A stretch of DNA of 64,000 nucleotides, taken from assembly GCA_030017655.1 (NCBI GenBank), contig JASEIM010000002.1, forward strand, positions 1-64,000, written 5' to 3'. Positions within the stretch are counted from its first letter, which is position 1. Each line of letters begins with the position of its first letter. A program made the position numbers and the translations under genes. The notes beneath the pieces are model-generated. The model made no database searches and was not told the origin of the DNA. It saw only the letters and a program-made list of their open reading frames with translations. Positions 25,525 through 35,507 of the stretch are shown here, piece after piece. This DNA comes from Methanobacterium sp. GTDB lineage: Archaea; Methanobacteriota; Methanobacteria; Methanobacteriales; Methanobacteriaceae.

Positions 25525-26877
25525 TTAACTTTTATATAACACATCAAAGATGTTTATAATGTTTTTAATACCTAATCTAAAGTCTTCTATCCTTATATTC
25601 TCATTTGGAGCATGAACAAGTGATCCCCAATATTCTACACCCACAGAAACTGTTGGTATCCCTAATTTATTGATAAAATTGTAAACAGGACTGCTACCAA
25701 CTGAAATAGGATAAATTAAAGGTTTTAAACCATATGTTTTTGCTGTAGCTTCTTTAATAATCTCAGTTGCAAAGGAAGAGGCTGGAATTTTAGCAGCTTC
25801 GTATCCATAAAGATAATTAACATCTACATCATCAAATCCATATTTTTTAACGTGTTTATAAAGATTTTTAAGTAGATTTTCTACTTTTTGTCCTGGAAGG
25901 AATCTAAAATCCACTTTAGCATATGCTTCGCTTGGTACAATGGTTTTGGAGCTTGCCCCAGCATAGCCAGTATGTAAACCATCAATATTACATGTAGGTT
26001 CCAAATATAAAGATTTTAGAGCATCAAAACCTTTATAATTACCTACAAATGCATTTAGCCCATATTTTTCCATTATTTCCTCATCATTGAAGGGAATATT
26101 TTTTAGAAGGTTTTCTTCTTCTCCTTCAACCAAGTCTATGTCATCATAGAAACCTTCAATAAGTATTCTACCGTTTTTATCCCTTAAACTGCTTAAAAAC
26201 TCCATTAAACGCCATATAGGGTTGGGAATTAAACCAGCCCTTCCAGAATGCACATCTTTATTCGGCCCTATAACTTTAAAATCAAAATAAGCAATTCCTT
26301 TATAACCCAATTTTACGGTTGGTATTTCGTTTTCATGCCGATCTCCTGATTCCCAAACCCCCATATCCGCTTTAAAAAGCTCTTCATATTTATCCACATA
26401 TCGGGGAAGAGAAACACCTCCAATTTCCTCTTCTCCCTCAAAAATAAATTTTACTGCAACTGGAAGTTCTCCATGAGTCCTTAATATTGATTCTACAGCT
26501 TTTATCCTGGCTATTATATTTCCCTTGTTATCTGCAACTCCACGAGCAAATATTTTATTATTTCTAATGGTTGGTTCAAAAGGAGGGCTTTTCCAGAGCT
26601 CTAATGGATCTGCAGGCTGCACATCGTAATGATTATAAAAAATAATTGTTTTTTCATAGGATTCTGGCTTGTATTCACCATAAACTAATGGATTTGCATC
26701 ATCAAGTCTTAATATTCTTGAATCTATTCCTGCACCCTTCATAATTCCCATTACTTTCACAGATGCTTCTTCTATACATCTATTTTCCGCTGATACTGAT
26801 GGAATAGAACATAAAACTTTTAAATCTTCGATAAATGCATCTAAATTTTGGTCAACGTATTCCAGCGCTTCCTGCAT
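25525..26877 (-). CDS. M20 family dipeptidase
   Basis: A 450-residue zinc peptidase. Metal ligands appear in NHYDVQPADP (His and Asp), GVADNKGNI, EGEEEIGG (catalytic Glu) and the C-terminal HAPNENIRIEDF. VHSGRAGLIPNP marks the dimerisation-domain edge with the His that reaches the partner active site. The arrangement fits the carnosinase/DapE-like dipeptidase group. Substrate is not predictable. It is divergent in function from dapL upstream, but on the same strand with an 88-bp gap. Confidence 0.85.
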   Translation of the reverse strand: MQEALEYVDQNLDAFIEDLKVLCSIPSVSAENRCIEEASVKVMGIMKGAGIDSRILRLDDANPLVYGEYKPESYEKTIIFYNHYDVQPADPLELWKSPPFEPTIRNNKIFARGVADNKGNIIARIKAVESILRTHGELPVAVKFIFEGEEEIGGVSLPRYVDKYEELFKADMGVWESGDRHENEIPTVKLGYKGIAYFDFKVIGPNKDVHSGRAGLIPNPIWRLMEFLSSLRDKNGRILIEGFYDDIDLVEGEEENLLKNIPFNDEEIMEKYGLNAFVGNYKGFDALKSLYLEPTCNIDGLHTGYAGASSKTIVPSEAYAKVDFRFLPGQKVENLLKNLYKHVKKYGFDDVDVNYLYGYEAAKIPASSFATEIIKEATAKTYGLKPLIYPISVGSSPVYNFINKLGIPTVSVGVEYWGSLVHAPNENIRIEDFRLGIKNIINIFDVLYKS

Positions 26878-26965
26878 CAGATCACCAGTAATATATTTTG
26901 ATATGGTAATGATCTGATTTTAATCTTAATAAAATTTAAGAAAAATAGTTAAAATAAAAAAATAA

Positions 26966-28201
26966 TTAGAAGGATAAATTGGATATCCTTTCCATGGCTT
27001 CTTTGGTATTTTTAAGGGTATTAAAGGCTGTTATTCTGAAATAGCCTTCTCCACTTGGACCAAAACCTACACCTGGTGTTCCAACCACGTTGGCTTCATT
27101 TAAAAGAAGGTCAAAGAATTCCCATGAATCCATGTTATTTGGAGTTTTAACCCAGATATATGGCGAATTAGTTCCACCATAAACATTTAAACCGAGTTTT
27201 TCCAAACTTTCTTTGATAATTGCTGCATTTTTCATATAGTAGCTTACCAGTTCCTTAATTTCCTTCTGACCCTCTTCTGAATAAATTGCCTTAGCAGCCA
27301 TTTGAACTGGATAAGAAACACCGTTAAACTTGGTAGTTAATCTTCTAAACCATAATTCATTTAATGAATATGGATTACCGGAAGCATCGAAACCCATTAA
27401 TTCTTTAGGTACAACAGTGTAGGCACATCTTGTTCCTGTAAATCCAGCATTTTTGGAAAAGCTTCTAAATTCTATAGCAACTTCTTTTGCCCCTTCAATT
27501 TCATATATGCTTCGAGGAATTTCTTCTTCCTGTACGTAAGATTCGTATGCGGCATCGAATAATATAACTGATTTATTTTCTCGTGCATAATCGACCCATT
27601 TAGCCAGTTGTTCCCTTGTAAGCACCGTACCTGTTGGATTGTTAGGGTAACAGAGATAAATTAAATCAACCTGAGTTTCTGGAAGTTCTGGTATGAAATT
27701 GTTTTCTTCAGTACATGGAAGGTAAACCAGACCTTCATATTTTCCATCTTCTCCCATTGGGCCACCACGGCCTGCCATAATATTACTTTCAACATAAACA
27801 GGATAAACAGGGTCTGTTACGGCTACAACATTGTTTATACCAAATATTTCCTGAATATTTCCAGTATCAGGTTTTGCGCCCTCGCTTACGAATACTTCTT
27901 CAGAATCTAACTGAATTCCCAGAGGTGCGTAATCATTCTTGATGATTTCTTCAATTAAAAAATCATAACCTCTATAGGGCCCATATCCCTTGAATGTCTC
28001 AGCCTGGCCCATTTCATCCACACCCTGCTTGAATCCTTTAATTACAGCTCCAGGTAATGGTTTTGTTACATCTCCAATTCCCATTCGAATTATATTCGCG
28101 TCAGGGTTTTCTTTTTCATATTTTTCAACACGATTATCAATTTCTGCAAAGATATAATTGCTTTTAAGCAATAGAAAGTTTTCATTAATCTGTACCGCCA
28201 T
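26966..28201 (-). CDS. dapL: LL-diaminopimelate aminotransferase
   Basis: A 411-residue fold-type I PLP enzyme that makes LL-diaminopimelate from tetrahydrodipicolinate in the lysine pathway of methanogens. MGIGDVTKPLPGAVIKGF near the N-terminus, YPNNPTGTVLT, and FSKNAGFTGTRCAYTVVP with the PLP lysine are diagnostic of DapL. Start is ATG 28201, with GGAGAATATAAA just upstream; the longer frame to 28237 overlaps gltX and lacks a site. It follows gltX by 22 bp. Confidence 0.92.
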   Translation of the reverse strand: MAVQINENFLLLKSNYIFAEIDNRVEKYEKENPDANIIRMGIGDVTKPLPGAVIKGFKQGVDEMGQAETFKGYGPYRGYDFLIEEIIKNDYAPLGIQLDSEEVFVSEGAKPDTGNIQEIFGINNVVAVTDPVYPVYVESNIMAGRGGPMGEDGKYEGLVYLPCTEENNFIPELPETQVDLIYLCYPNNPTGTVLTREQLAKWVDYARENKSVILFDAAYESYVQEEEIPRSIYEIEGAKEVAIEFRSFSKNAGFTGTRCAYTVVPKELMGFDASGNPYSLNELWFRRLTTKFNGVSYPVQMAAKAIYSEEGQKEIKELVSYYMKNAAIIKESLEKLGLNVYGGTNSPYIWVKTPNNMDSWEFFDLLLNEANVVGTPGVGFGPSGEGYFRITAFNTLKNTKEAMERISNLSF

Positions 28202-28223
28202 TTTATATTCTCCTATATTCGTC

Positions 28224-29897
28224 TTATTTATGTGCAAAGTAAAATATTAACTTATCACCCTTTATTTCATCCAATCTTGCAAATCCAAACCTTTCAAGCT
28301 GAACAATATCTCCAACTTTGAGATTTTTACAGGAAGGCTCAACTAAACCTTTTACACTGCCTGCATCAGGCATTATAATTTCTGCTTTTAAATTATCATC
28401 TTTTGGAATCCATTGAATTAGCTGTGCACCTGCTTCTTTTGCTTCTTCAAAACTTGAACTATGAAAAACAGATTTTTTATCTTTAAATGTTATATTTACA
28501 GAATCCATAAGTCTTAAGACTTTATCTTCTTTTATATCATCTTTTACAAGGTAAATTTCGCCGTTAAAAGGAATTTCACGATATCCTCGCTCTAAAAAAT
28601 CAGGATGCAATGGTCTTTCAATAGTTCCCATATCAGAATCCGGAAGGTTCTCTATTTTCACTTCTTCTGGATTCCATACGAAGAAATACCTGTTTGCAAC
28701 TTCTTCCAAGATTGCACGGTTTAATCCGTATATTTTCTTCCAGCTTACAGTTGAATCTGCGATTTTAACACCTATTTCATTCATAAGCTCATAAAGGGCT
28801 TCCTTCATTATTCCTCTTCTTGCTATGGCCCGTATTGTTCCCAATCTTGGATCATCCCATCCAGAATATATACCGTCCTGAATGCCTGTTCTAGCTTTAG
28901 AAGTACTTAAAGCTATATCTTCCATTTTAAGGCGCCCATAATGAATAAAAACAGGGACATCCCATCCAAAATATTCATATATGTATTTCTGTTTCTCACT
29001 GTTTGCAAGATGGTCCTTTCCACGTAGAACATGGGTTACTCCAAGCAAATGATCATCTACTGTAACTGAAAAGTTCATCATGGGATAAATTTTGTATTTC
29101 TTACCTGTTCGGGGATGTTCTGCATCCACAACCCTCATTGCTGCATAATCTCTTATTGCAGGATTTTTATGTTCTATATCTGTTTTTACTCGAAGTACAG
29201 CTTCTCCTTCACTCATGTTTTCCATATTTTCCCAGCGTTTAAGATTATCTTCAACACCTAAATCTCTACAAGGACATGCTTTTGACTGGTCTTTTAATTT
29301 TTTAAATTCCCCACCTTCACATGTACACATGTAGGCCCCGCCAAGTTCAATGAGTTTTTCAGCATATTCATAGTAAATAGGAAGTCTATCACTCTGTATG
29401 ACTTTTTCATCAATTTTAATATCCATCCAGGACAGATCCTCATTTATCATTTCATAAGCATCAGGATCTACTCTGCGCGGGTCTGTGTCTTCTATACGCA
29501 GAATAAGTTTACCACCATATTTTTTCACATATTCATGATTTAAAATAGCAGCTCTTGCATGACCTATATGGAGCGGACCGCTGGGATTTGGGGCAAATCT
29601 TAATATTACATCCCCATCAACTTCTGGAAGGTCAGAAAGGCCTTTTGAAGAAACTTTTTTTTCCTCCTCTACCATGCCGCCTAATTTTTCAAGCTCTTTA
29701 ATCTGTTCTTCAGGATTTAAAGCATTTATTTTTGTTACAACTTCAGCAACTACCTTTGAAACTTCTTTAGAATCTTTCCTGAATTCTGGATGAGAACCCA
29801 TGATCATACCTATTACCGCGCCGTTTTGAGCATTTCCTTTGTGTTTTACAGCATTTTGAAGGGTATATTTGTATACCAAGTCTTTTAAACTATCCAT
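28224..29897 (-). CDS. gltX: Glutamyl-tRNA synthetase, archaeal type
   Basis: A 557-residue class I synthetase. An archaeal/eukaryotic N-terminal extension (1-95) precedes the HIGH motif in FAPNPSGPLHIGHARAA; the KMSKS-equivalent reads ALSTSKAR. A cysteine group CTCEGGEF...CPCR probably binds zinc. The C-terminal beta-barrel is of the GlnRS type. It probably charges both tRNA-Glu and tRNA-Gln, the latter then being amidated. ATG 29897 follows AGTGATTTTAT; the longer frame to 29963 overlaps idsA. Confidence 0.93.
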   Translation of the reverse strand: MDSLKDLVYKYTLQNAVKHKGNAQNGAVIGMIMGSHPEFRKDSKEVSKVVAEVVTKINALNPEEQIKELEKLGGMVEEEKKVSSKGLSDLPEVDGDVILRFAPNPSGPLHIGHARAAILNHEYVKKYGGKLILRIEDTDPRRVDPDAYEMINEDLSWMDIKIDEKVIQSDRLPIYYEYAEKLIELGGAYMCTCEGGEFKKLKDQSKACPCRDLGVEDNLKRWENMENMSEGEAVLRVKTDIEHKNPAIRDYAAMRVVDAEHPRTGKKYKIYPMMNFSVTVDDHLLGVTHVLRGKDHLANSEKQKYIYEYFGWDVPVFIHYGRLKMEDIALSTSKARTGIQDGIYSGWDDPRLGTIRAIARRGIMKEALYELMNEIGVKIADSTVSWKKIYGLNRAILEEVANRYFFVWNPEEVKIENLPDSDMGTIERPLHPDFLERGYREIPFNGEIYLVKDDIKEDKVLRLMDSVNITFKDKKSVFHSSSFEEAKEAGAQLIQWIPKDDNLKAEIIMPDAGSVKGLVEPSCKNLKVGDIVQLERFGFARLDEIKGDKLIFYFAHK

Positions 29898-29931
29898 AAA
29901 ATCACTGTTTAAATCTATAAAATTAATAAAA

Positions 29932-30915
29932 TTAATGAGTTCTCTCAAGTACAAAATCTGCAATCATTTTCAAAGAATCTTTAGCCTCAGAATCTTCTAA
30001 AACATCTAAAAGTTCTTTTGCAGACTTAACATTGTCAAGTGCGATATTTCTGGTATATTCAATTGAACCATATTTATTGAATATTCCAATTGCATCGTCG
30101 ACTAAATCTTCATTATTTGCCTGTAATATTGATATAAGCCTTTCTTTATCATCATCAGATGCATTTGCAAGGGCATGAACAACCATAAGGGTCATCTTAC
30201 CTTCTACAATGTCACTTCCCACTGGCTTCCCAATATCTTCTTCATCACTTACAACATCCAGATAATCATCCTGAATCTGGAACGCTAATCCAACTAAACG
30301 ACCGTATTCTGCAAGGGCTTCTATCTGTTCTTCAGTTCCCCCACCGAGTATAGCTCCTGATTTTGTTGCCGCAGCTATAAGTGCTGCTGTCTTCTTGTAG
30401 ATCATTGTCATGTATTCCTCTTCTTTAACGTCTAACTTTCCTTCAAAGCTTATATCAAGGGCCTGACCCTCACAGATTTTTATACATGAGTCTACAACAG
30501 TTTTTAGAGCATCTACAACTCTTTTAGGAGGGATATCATCAGTATTTGTTTCAAGTACTGTTTCAAATGCCTTAGAAAAAAGTGTGTCCCCTGCTAAAAT
30601 GGCCATTGGCTCTCCCCAAAGGGCGTGCACAGATGGCTTTCCTCTCCTCATTTCATCTTTATCCATAATATCATCGTGGATAAGAGAAAAAGTGTGAATA
30701 AGCTCCATAGAAGCCGCAGTTTTTAAGGCATCTTTACTCCTACCTCCTACTGCTTCACAGCTTAAAACAACAAGTGATGGACGAATTTTTTTCCCTCCAG
30801 CTTTAATTAGATGATCTGATGCCTCACAAAGCATTGAAGGGTCAATTGTACTTAATGATTCATTAATTTCTTTATCTATGCTTTCAGAATATTTCTTTAA
30901 TATGTCCATTACCAT
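29932..30915 (-). CDS. idsA: Short-chain isoprenyl diphosphate synthase (GGPP/FPP synthase)
   Basis: A 327-residue trans-prenyltransferase that builds C15/C20 chains for archaeal ether lipids. The first aspartate-rich motif is HDDIMDKDEMRRG and the second QDDYLDVVSDEEDIGK; GGKKIRPSL near the N-terminus binds IPP. ATG 30915 shares its first base with the last base of the RNase J TGA (TGATG) and has GGAGG 6 nt upstream, so translation is coupled. It matches the bifunctional IdsA of Methanothermobacter in context. Confidence 0.93.
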   Translation of the reverse strand: MVMDILKKYSESIDKEINESLSTIDPSMLCEASDHLIKAGGKKIRPSLVVLSCEAVGGRSKDALKTAASMELIHTFSLIHDDIMDKDEMRRGKPSVHALWGEPMAILAGDTLFSKAFETVLETNTDDIPPKRVVDALKTVVDSCIKICEGQALDISFEGKLDVKEEEYMTMIYKKTAALIAAATKSGAILGGGTEEQIEALAEYGRLVGLAFQIQDDYLDVVSDEEDIGKPVGSDIVEGKMTLMVVHALANASDDDKERLISILQANNEDLVDDAIGIFNKYGSIEYTRNIALDNVKSAKELLDVLEDSEAKDSLKMIADFVLERTH

Positions 30916-32264
30916 CAAATTCCTCCATTAAACACCTGCGCCTGGCCATTTCTTAAAACATGAATGTTATTTCCCATTTTATACCCCTCTTCCTCTGCAA
31001 GTTCAGTATATGATGCTAACATTGCAAGATCTCCGTGTGCTGGAATGATATGCATTGGGTTTAACATTCTTATAAAATCTCTGTGATCTTCACGTCCTGC
31101 ATGCCCTGAAACATGGGCATTGGTAAATATTCTGGCACCATTTGATTTAAGTCTTCTCTCCAGTAAATTCCTGTTTGCTATGTTCATGGGATTAGGAATA
31201 ATAGGTGCAGATACCACTACATTATCACCATTTCTAACATTAAATTGGGTTTTTCCACTTGCAATACGGGGCAGGAGTGCGTCCGGCTCTCCCTGATGTC
31301 CTGTTGTAACCAGAAGATAATCTCCCCTATTTTCTTCAGCCCTTGCCAGTGCTCGATTAACCGCCTTTGGACTTCCATATATACTTGCAGTTGCAGGAAG
31401 CTTTAGAATTCCCATGGCTTCTGCCATACCACAGTACCGTTCCATAGATCTTCCTAGAAGCAGTAGGTTACGGTCACTTTGTTCAGATATATTACATATT
31501 GCCTGAATACGCTCTATATGTGATGAAAATGTTGTAACAATCATTCCGTTCTTTTCATCAAGTGGATCAAGCATTATATCCTTAAGCATTATTCTTGCAA
31601 TCTTTTCTGAGTGAGTTTTAGCTTCTCCATCTTCTCCAACTCTTGTTGTTTCCACTATTAATGCAAGAACCCCTTTCCTACCTAATTCTTTTAATCTACC
31701 ATAATCTGGTGGTGGAGAAATCATCTGATAATTATCAAATTTAAAGTCATTTGCATAGATTATGATCCCTTCTGAAGTGTGTAAAGCTGCCATTGTGGCT
31801 TGTGGGATACTATGAGTCATGTTAATGAATTCAAGTGTAATATCTGGCGATATCTGACATTTTTCGCCAGGATTTAAGACCTGAAGCGGATTTGTGACAT
31901 TGAATTTCTTTTCTCCTTTAATAGTTCGCTCTATAAGAGCTAATGTGTAAGGTGTTGCTATTATTGGGGCTTCATATCTGTGTGCAAGCTTTGCAACCGC
32001 CCCTATATGATCCAGATGACCATGGGTGAATACTATGGCCCTTACCTTACCGTCAACTTCTTTCATTAATGTATCGTCAGGAATAACTCCTCTTTCGATT
32101 AAATCTAAACTGTGCATTCTTGCTATGTCTGTATCTTCATGAATGTGAATTCTATCAAGGTGAATCCCCATGTCAAAGATGACCACATCATCTCCGACTT
32201 TTACTGCGGACATGTTCTTTCCTACTTCTTCGTATCCGCCTATTGCTATAACTTCTACGCTCAT
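30915..32264 (-). CDS. rnj: Archaeal RNase J (beta-CASP ribonuclease)
   Basis: A 449-residue metallo-beta-lactamase/beta-CASP nuclease. MSVEVIAIGGYEEVGKNMSA opens the domain, FTHGHLDHIGAV is the zinc motif, HSIPQA, YANDFKFDNY and the beta-CASP LVTTGHQGEPDALLPRIA follow, and HVSGHAGREDHRDF and IPAHGDLAM supply the terminal ligands. It is a 5'-3' exonuclease in mRNA turnover. ATG 32264 has GGGAGGACAATT upstream. Its start region is duplicated immediately upstream (32261-32404). It lies in the isoprenoid operon between fni and idsA. Confidence 0.92.
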   Translation of the reverse strand: MSVEVIAIGGYEEVGKNMSAVKVGDDVVIFDMGIHLDRIHIHEDTDIARMHSLDLIERGVIPDDTLMKEVDGKVRAIVFTHGHLDHIGAVAKLAHRYEAPIIATPYTLALIERTIKGEKKFNVTNPLQVLNPGEKCQISPDITLEFINMTHSIPQATMAALHTSEGIIIYANDFKFDNYQMISPPPDYGRLKELGRKGVLALIVETTRVGEDGEAKTHSEKIARIMLKDIMLDPLDEKNGMIVTTFSSHIERIQAICNISEQSDRNLLLLGRSMERYCGMAEAMGILKLPATASIYGSPKAVNRALARAEENRGDYLLVTTGHQGEPDALLPRIASGKTQFNVRNGDNVVVSAPIIPNPMNIANRNLLERRLKSNGARIFTNAHVSGHAGREDHRDFIRMLNPMHIIPAHGDLAMLASYTELAEEEGYKMGNNIHVLRNGQAQVFNGGI

Positions 32265-32404
32265 AATTGTCCTCCCTGACAAATCTTTTTAGAAAAATAC
32301 GTTGAAAAACTTTTACATTTGGATGAAACCTTTTCTAAAGGTTTCGCGGATATGGATTTTCCTACTTCTTCGTATCCGCCTATTGCAATTACTTCAACGC
32401 TCAT
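32261..32404 (-). CDS. Upstream reading frame from a duplicated RNase J start
   Basis: A 47-codon frame. ATG 32404 is preceded by AGGAGGACAATT, a copy of the RNase J ribosome binding site. Its first 16 codons (MSVEVIAIGGYEEVGK) are identical in protein to RNase J, and resemblance continues for about four more codons (SISA versus NMSA); the rest is unrelated. DNA at 32361-32415 matches 32221-32275 at an offset of 140 bp. The frame ends in TGA at 32261-32263, overlapping the RNase J ATG as ATGA. A hairpin GAAACCTTT-TCT-AAAGGTTTC lies inside (32325-32345). It may be a leader peptide or simply a duplication scar. Confidence 0.6.
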   Translation of the reverse strand: MSVEVIAIGGYEEVGKSISAKPLEKVSSKCKSFSTYFSKKICQGGQL

Positions 32405-32540
32405 AATTGTCCTCCTTGCGTTTTATGTATAAAAACAAACCTCTTAACAATTTTAACCTGAAATTAAGATTAAAATTAGAGATCTGTACGTAATTATAAT
32501 TTAACTCCCTAAAAACAGGGAATTGTACCATTTTAATTTT

Positions 32541-33596
32541 TTAAATTGTTCTTTGTGCATATTTAGCTGTATTAAATCCTCTTTCTGTTAACCATTCTCT
32601 TGTCTGGCCACGTATCAATAAATCACATTTCCTAAGCTCCTCAATGTTACCTGCACCAACAAGGAACATTGCAACTTTAAGTGATTCCTTAAATTCTTCA
32701 ATCATAGATTCTAAAGCTTTATGGCCAACATAAGCCCCCTTAAGTAAAGGTAAAGCCATCCCCACTGATTCAGCACCTAATGCTAATGCCTTTGCAGCAT
32801 CAAGCCCACTTCTAACCCCTCCAGAGGATATAACAGGAATATTTACAGATTCACATACTTCTACCGTACTTACTGCGGTGGGAATTCCCCAGTCCCAGTA
32901 TAAATTCCCAAGATAGTCATTTTTAGCTCTGTATGTTTCAACTGCAGCCCAGCTTGTGCCCCCAGAGCCTGCAACATCTATTGCAGCAACTCCTGCATTT
33001 TCCAGTGTAATTGCATCTTTTTTTGAAATTCCCGCTCCAGTTTCTTTAGCTATAACCGGCATTTCTACTGTTTCTACAGTTTTTTTAATGGAATTAATAT
33101 ATCCAGTTGCATCTATGTCTCCTTCTGGCTGAATTGCTTCCTGCAGTGGATTTAAATGAATGGCAAGTGCATCTGCATCTATCATATCTGCTGCTGCTTC
33201 TGCATATTCTATCTGTGGTGCACCAATATTACCTATTACAAATGCAGAAGGTGCATTTTCTCTTACAACGCTATAAGTTGGTATTAATTCTTTGTTTTCT
33301 ATTGCAGCACGTTGACTTCCAACTCCAATACCAATATTATGATTATGTGCTGTTTTTGCAAGTTCCAAATTTATTTTAAGTGATGCGGGATGTCCACCAG
33401 TTATTGCAGATATTATTAATGGTGCATCCATTTTTTTTCCAAAGAAATCAATACTAATATCGATTTCTTCTTTATCTACTTCTGGAAGAGCTTTGTGTAT
33501 AAGTTCTATGTCTTCAAATCCTGTTCTCTTCCTTTTGTATTCTACATCGCAATTTGCACATAACAGTAAGTGCTCCAATTTACGTTCTGAAGTCAT
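32541..33596 (-). CDS. fni: Isopentenyl-diphosphate delta-isomerase, type 2
   Basis: A 351-residue FMN-dependent enzyme interconverting IPP and DMAPP. The N-terminal RKLEHLLLCANCDVEYKRKR, substrate-binding SAITGGHP, GVGSQRAAIEN, LAIHLNPLQEAIQPEGD (with the conserved Gln) and the FMN-phosphate loop VISSGGVRSGLDAAKALALG are clear. It follows ipk by 53 bp in the mevalonate-pathway series. A 276-bp leader with the duplicated start separates it from rnj. Confidence 0.94.
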   Translation of the reverse strand: MTSERKLEHLLLCANCDVEYKRKRTGFEDIELIHKALPEVDKEEIDISIDFFGKKMDAPLIISAITGGHPASLKINLELAKTAHNHNIGIGVGSQRAAIENKELIPTYSVVRENAPSAFVIGNIGAPQIEYAEAAADMIDADALAIHLNPLQEAIQPEGDIDATGYINSIKKTVETVEMPVIAKETGAGISKKDAITLENAGVAAIDVAGSGGTSWAAVETYRAKNDYLGNLYWDWGIPTAVSTVEVCESVNIPVISSGGVRSGLDAAKALALGAESVGMALPLLKGAYVGHKALESMIEEFKESLKVAMFLVGAGNIEELRKCDLLIRGQTREWLTERGFNTAKYAQRTI

Positions 33597-33649
33597 ATTA
33601 TACTTCCTTTTTTTAATTATAATCTAGCTTTATCAAATATTTGAAGTAA

Positions 33650-34447
33650 TTACTTCATCTTTTTTATTACAGTTCCAATGCCTTTTTGATGATTTAATGC
33701 TTTTTTAATTAAACCTTCTTTACCTGCATTTATAATCTCAGATTCTACTTCAAGTTCTGCAAGTTCTATGAGTTCTAAAAGTTTTCCATTCATTCCGCCA
33801 GTAACGTCCACATTTAATGAACCTTCTGTTACCAGGTCTTCACATGATGTGACTGTGCTCATTAATTCTGCATCTTCATATTTTTTAGGGTCTTTGGTAT
33901 AAATCCCATCTACATCTGAACCCAAAATAACACGTTCAGGTTTTAAATTCTCCCCAAAATATCTTATTATCTGATCTCCAGATAAAACACATATTTTAAT
34001 TGATTCATCAAGATCTACAACTACATCTCCATAGATAACGGGGACAAACCCCATTTCTAAATATTTATTTATTAAATCCAAATCACAGGAACATATTCTT
34101 TTATTCTTTGTTATTATGAATGAGGATGGCTGTATAGAGACTGCTAAAACTCCATTTTCCCTTAAACTATCACAAACAATGGTATTTAATTTTTTAACCC
34201 AGCTTTGGGTTATGCAGAATCCAATCTTTTTATTGGCTAAATCTTCTTCATCTTTTATTGGACTGCCTATTTCATATTCTTTGGCAAATGGGTGTCCATA
34301 TGAACCTGCCCCATGAACTATTATCAGTTTATCAAATGATGAGCTTGCTATTTCTGCAGAAATCCGATTTAAGTTATCATAATCAATAGTGGGCTCCTTT
34401 GCCCCCTTTTTTGTAATTACACTTCCGCCTAATTTAAGAATAATCAA
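33650..34447 (-). CDS. ipk: Isopentenyl phosphate kinase
   Basis: A 265-residue amino-acid-kinase-fold enzyme that phosphorylates isopentenyl phosphate to IPP, a defining step of the archaeal mevalonate route. N-terminal IILKLGGSVITKKG, IVHGAGSYGHPFAKEY with the catalytic His, and VTGGMNGKLLELIELAE fit the family. It sits between mevalonate kinase (14 bp away) and Fni; this neighbourhood agrees with its role. The decarboxylation step genes are not in this window. Confidence 0.93.
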   Translation of the reverse strand: MIILKLGGSVITKKGAKEPTIDYDNLNRISAEIASSSFDKLIIVHGAGSYGHPFAKEYEIGSPIKDEEDLANKKIGFCITQSWVKKLNTIVCDSLRENGVLAVSIQPSSFIITKNKRICSCDLDLINKYLEMGFVPVIYGDVVVDLDESIKICVLSGDQIIRYFGENLKPERVILGSDVDGIYTKDPKKYEDAELMSTVTSCEDLVTEGSLNVDVTGGMNGKLLELIELAELEVESEIINAGKEGLIKKALNHQKGIGTVIKKMK

Positions 34448-34461
34448 CTACAATCAACCTC

Positions 34462-35427
34462 TTAATTTGAAACAATTATTTTAACGCCTTCTTTTGAAAT
34501 ATCTGCCTTCATAGCATTTTCTATTTCCCTGATTGCAGATATAACTTCCCCTGTTCCATCTGGACAGTAGGCTATGATACTACCACCACCACCGGCACCG
34601 GTTATTTTAGATCCACATTTTCCTGCATTCCTTGCGGTGTAAACCATATTAGAAAGTTCTCTGGTATTTACTCCAAGTGCATCTAAAAGCCCATGATTTA
34701 TATTCATAAGCTCTATAATTCTCCTTTTATCATTATTAATAATTGCATCTTTTGCTTCTTCTACAACTGATTCAATTGAATCAATTACTGGATTAATGAT
34801 TTCAGGATATACTTCTCTCTTTTTTCTAACTCCCGCAACAAGTTTTCCAGTATTTCCCCTTGTAGCTGTATATCCTATAACAACAGGAATATCATAATTG
34901 ATATCCAATTGAATAATATCTTTAGCATCCTTTCCTAAATAAATTAACCCACCATATGTACTTACAGTAGTATCAAGTGGACTTGCTGATTTTTGAACCT
35001 CTAATTCAACTTCATGAGCATATTTAGCTATTTCTACTTCTTTTAAATCAATATTATTATATTTTGCCACTGCTGCTATTGTTGCAACAGTTATTGCTGC
35101 TGAAGAGCCAAGTCCTCCACCAATGGGAATGTTAACATCGACACATATATTTAATCCAGAACCATCATGTATCTTCTTAAGAGATGTTAATACATATTTT
35201 AAAATCCCTTTTTTTGGTGAATCAGAAATTATATTGTTATTTTCAAGATCAATGCAACCAGCAATTTTTAAATCTCTTATATTTACATAAATTTCATTAT
35301 CTACGTTTTTACAAACTTTTACATAAGCTCTCCTATTTATGGCCATTGCAATGGCTGGCTTTCCATATACAACTGCGTGTTCTCCAAAAAGAATTGCTTT
35401 TCCTGGTGCAGACGCTGTAACTTGCAT
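34462..35427 (-). CDS. mvk: Mevalonate kinase
   Basis: A 321-residue GHMP kinase producing mevalonate 5-phosphate. MQVTASAPGKAILFGEHAVVYGKPAIA is the N-terminal signature, PIGGGLGSSAAITVA the ATP loop, and KITGAGGGGSIIA the C-terminal GHMP motif. It is preceded by the Memo gene with an 80-bp gap and followed closely by ipk. Confidence 0.94.
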   Translation of the reverse strand: MQVTASAPGKAILFGEHAVVYGKPAIAMAINRRAYVKVCKNVDNEIYVNIRDLKIAGCIDLENNNIISDSPKKGILKYVLTSLKKIHDGSGLNICVDVNIPIGGGLGSSAAITVATIAAVAKYNNIDLKEVEIAKYAHEVELEVQKSASPLDTTVSTYGGLIYLGKDAKDIIQLDINYDIPVVIGYTATRGNTGKLVAGVRKKREVYPEIINPVIDSIESVVEEAKDAIINNDKRRIIELMNINHGLLDALGVNTRELSNMVYTARNAGKCGSKITGAGGGGSIIAYCPDGTGEVISAIREIENAMKADISKEGVKIIVSN

Positions 35428-35507
35428 TTAATCCACCGTAATGGTTCAGGCGTTTTTGACATTCTCCAAACTAACTAAGGTCCTCTATTTTAATCAAAAG
35501 ATTTTAT

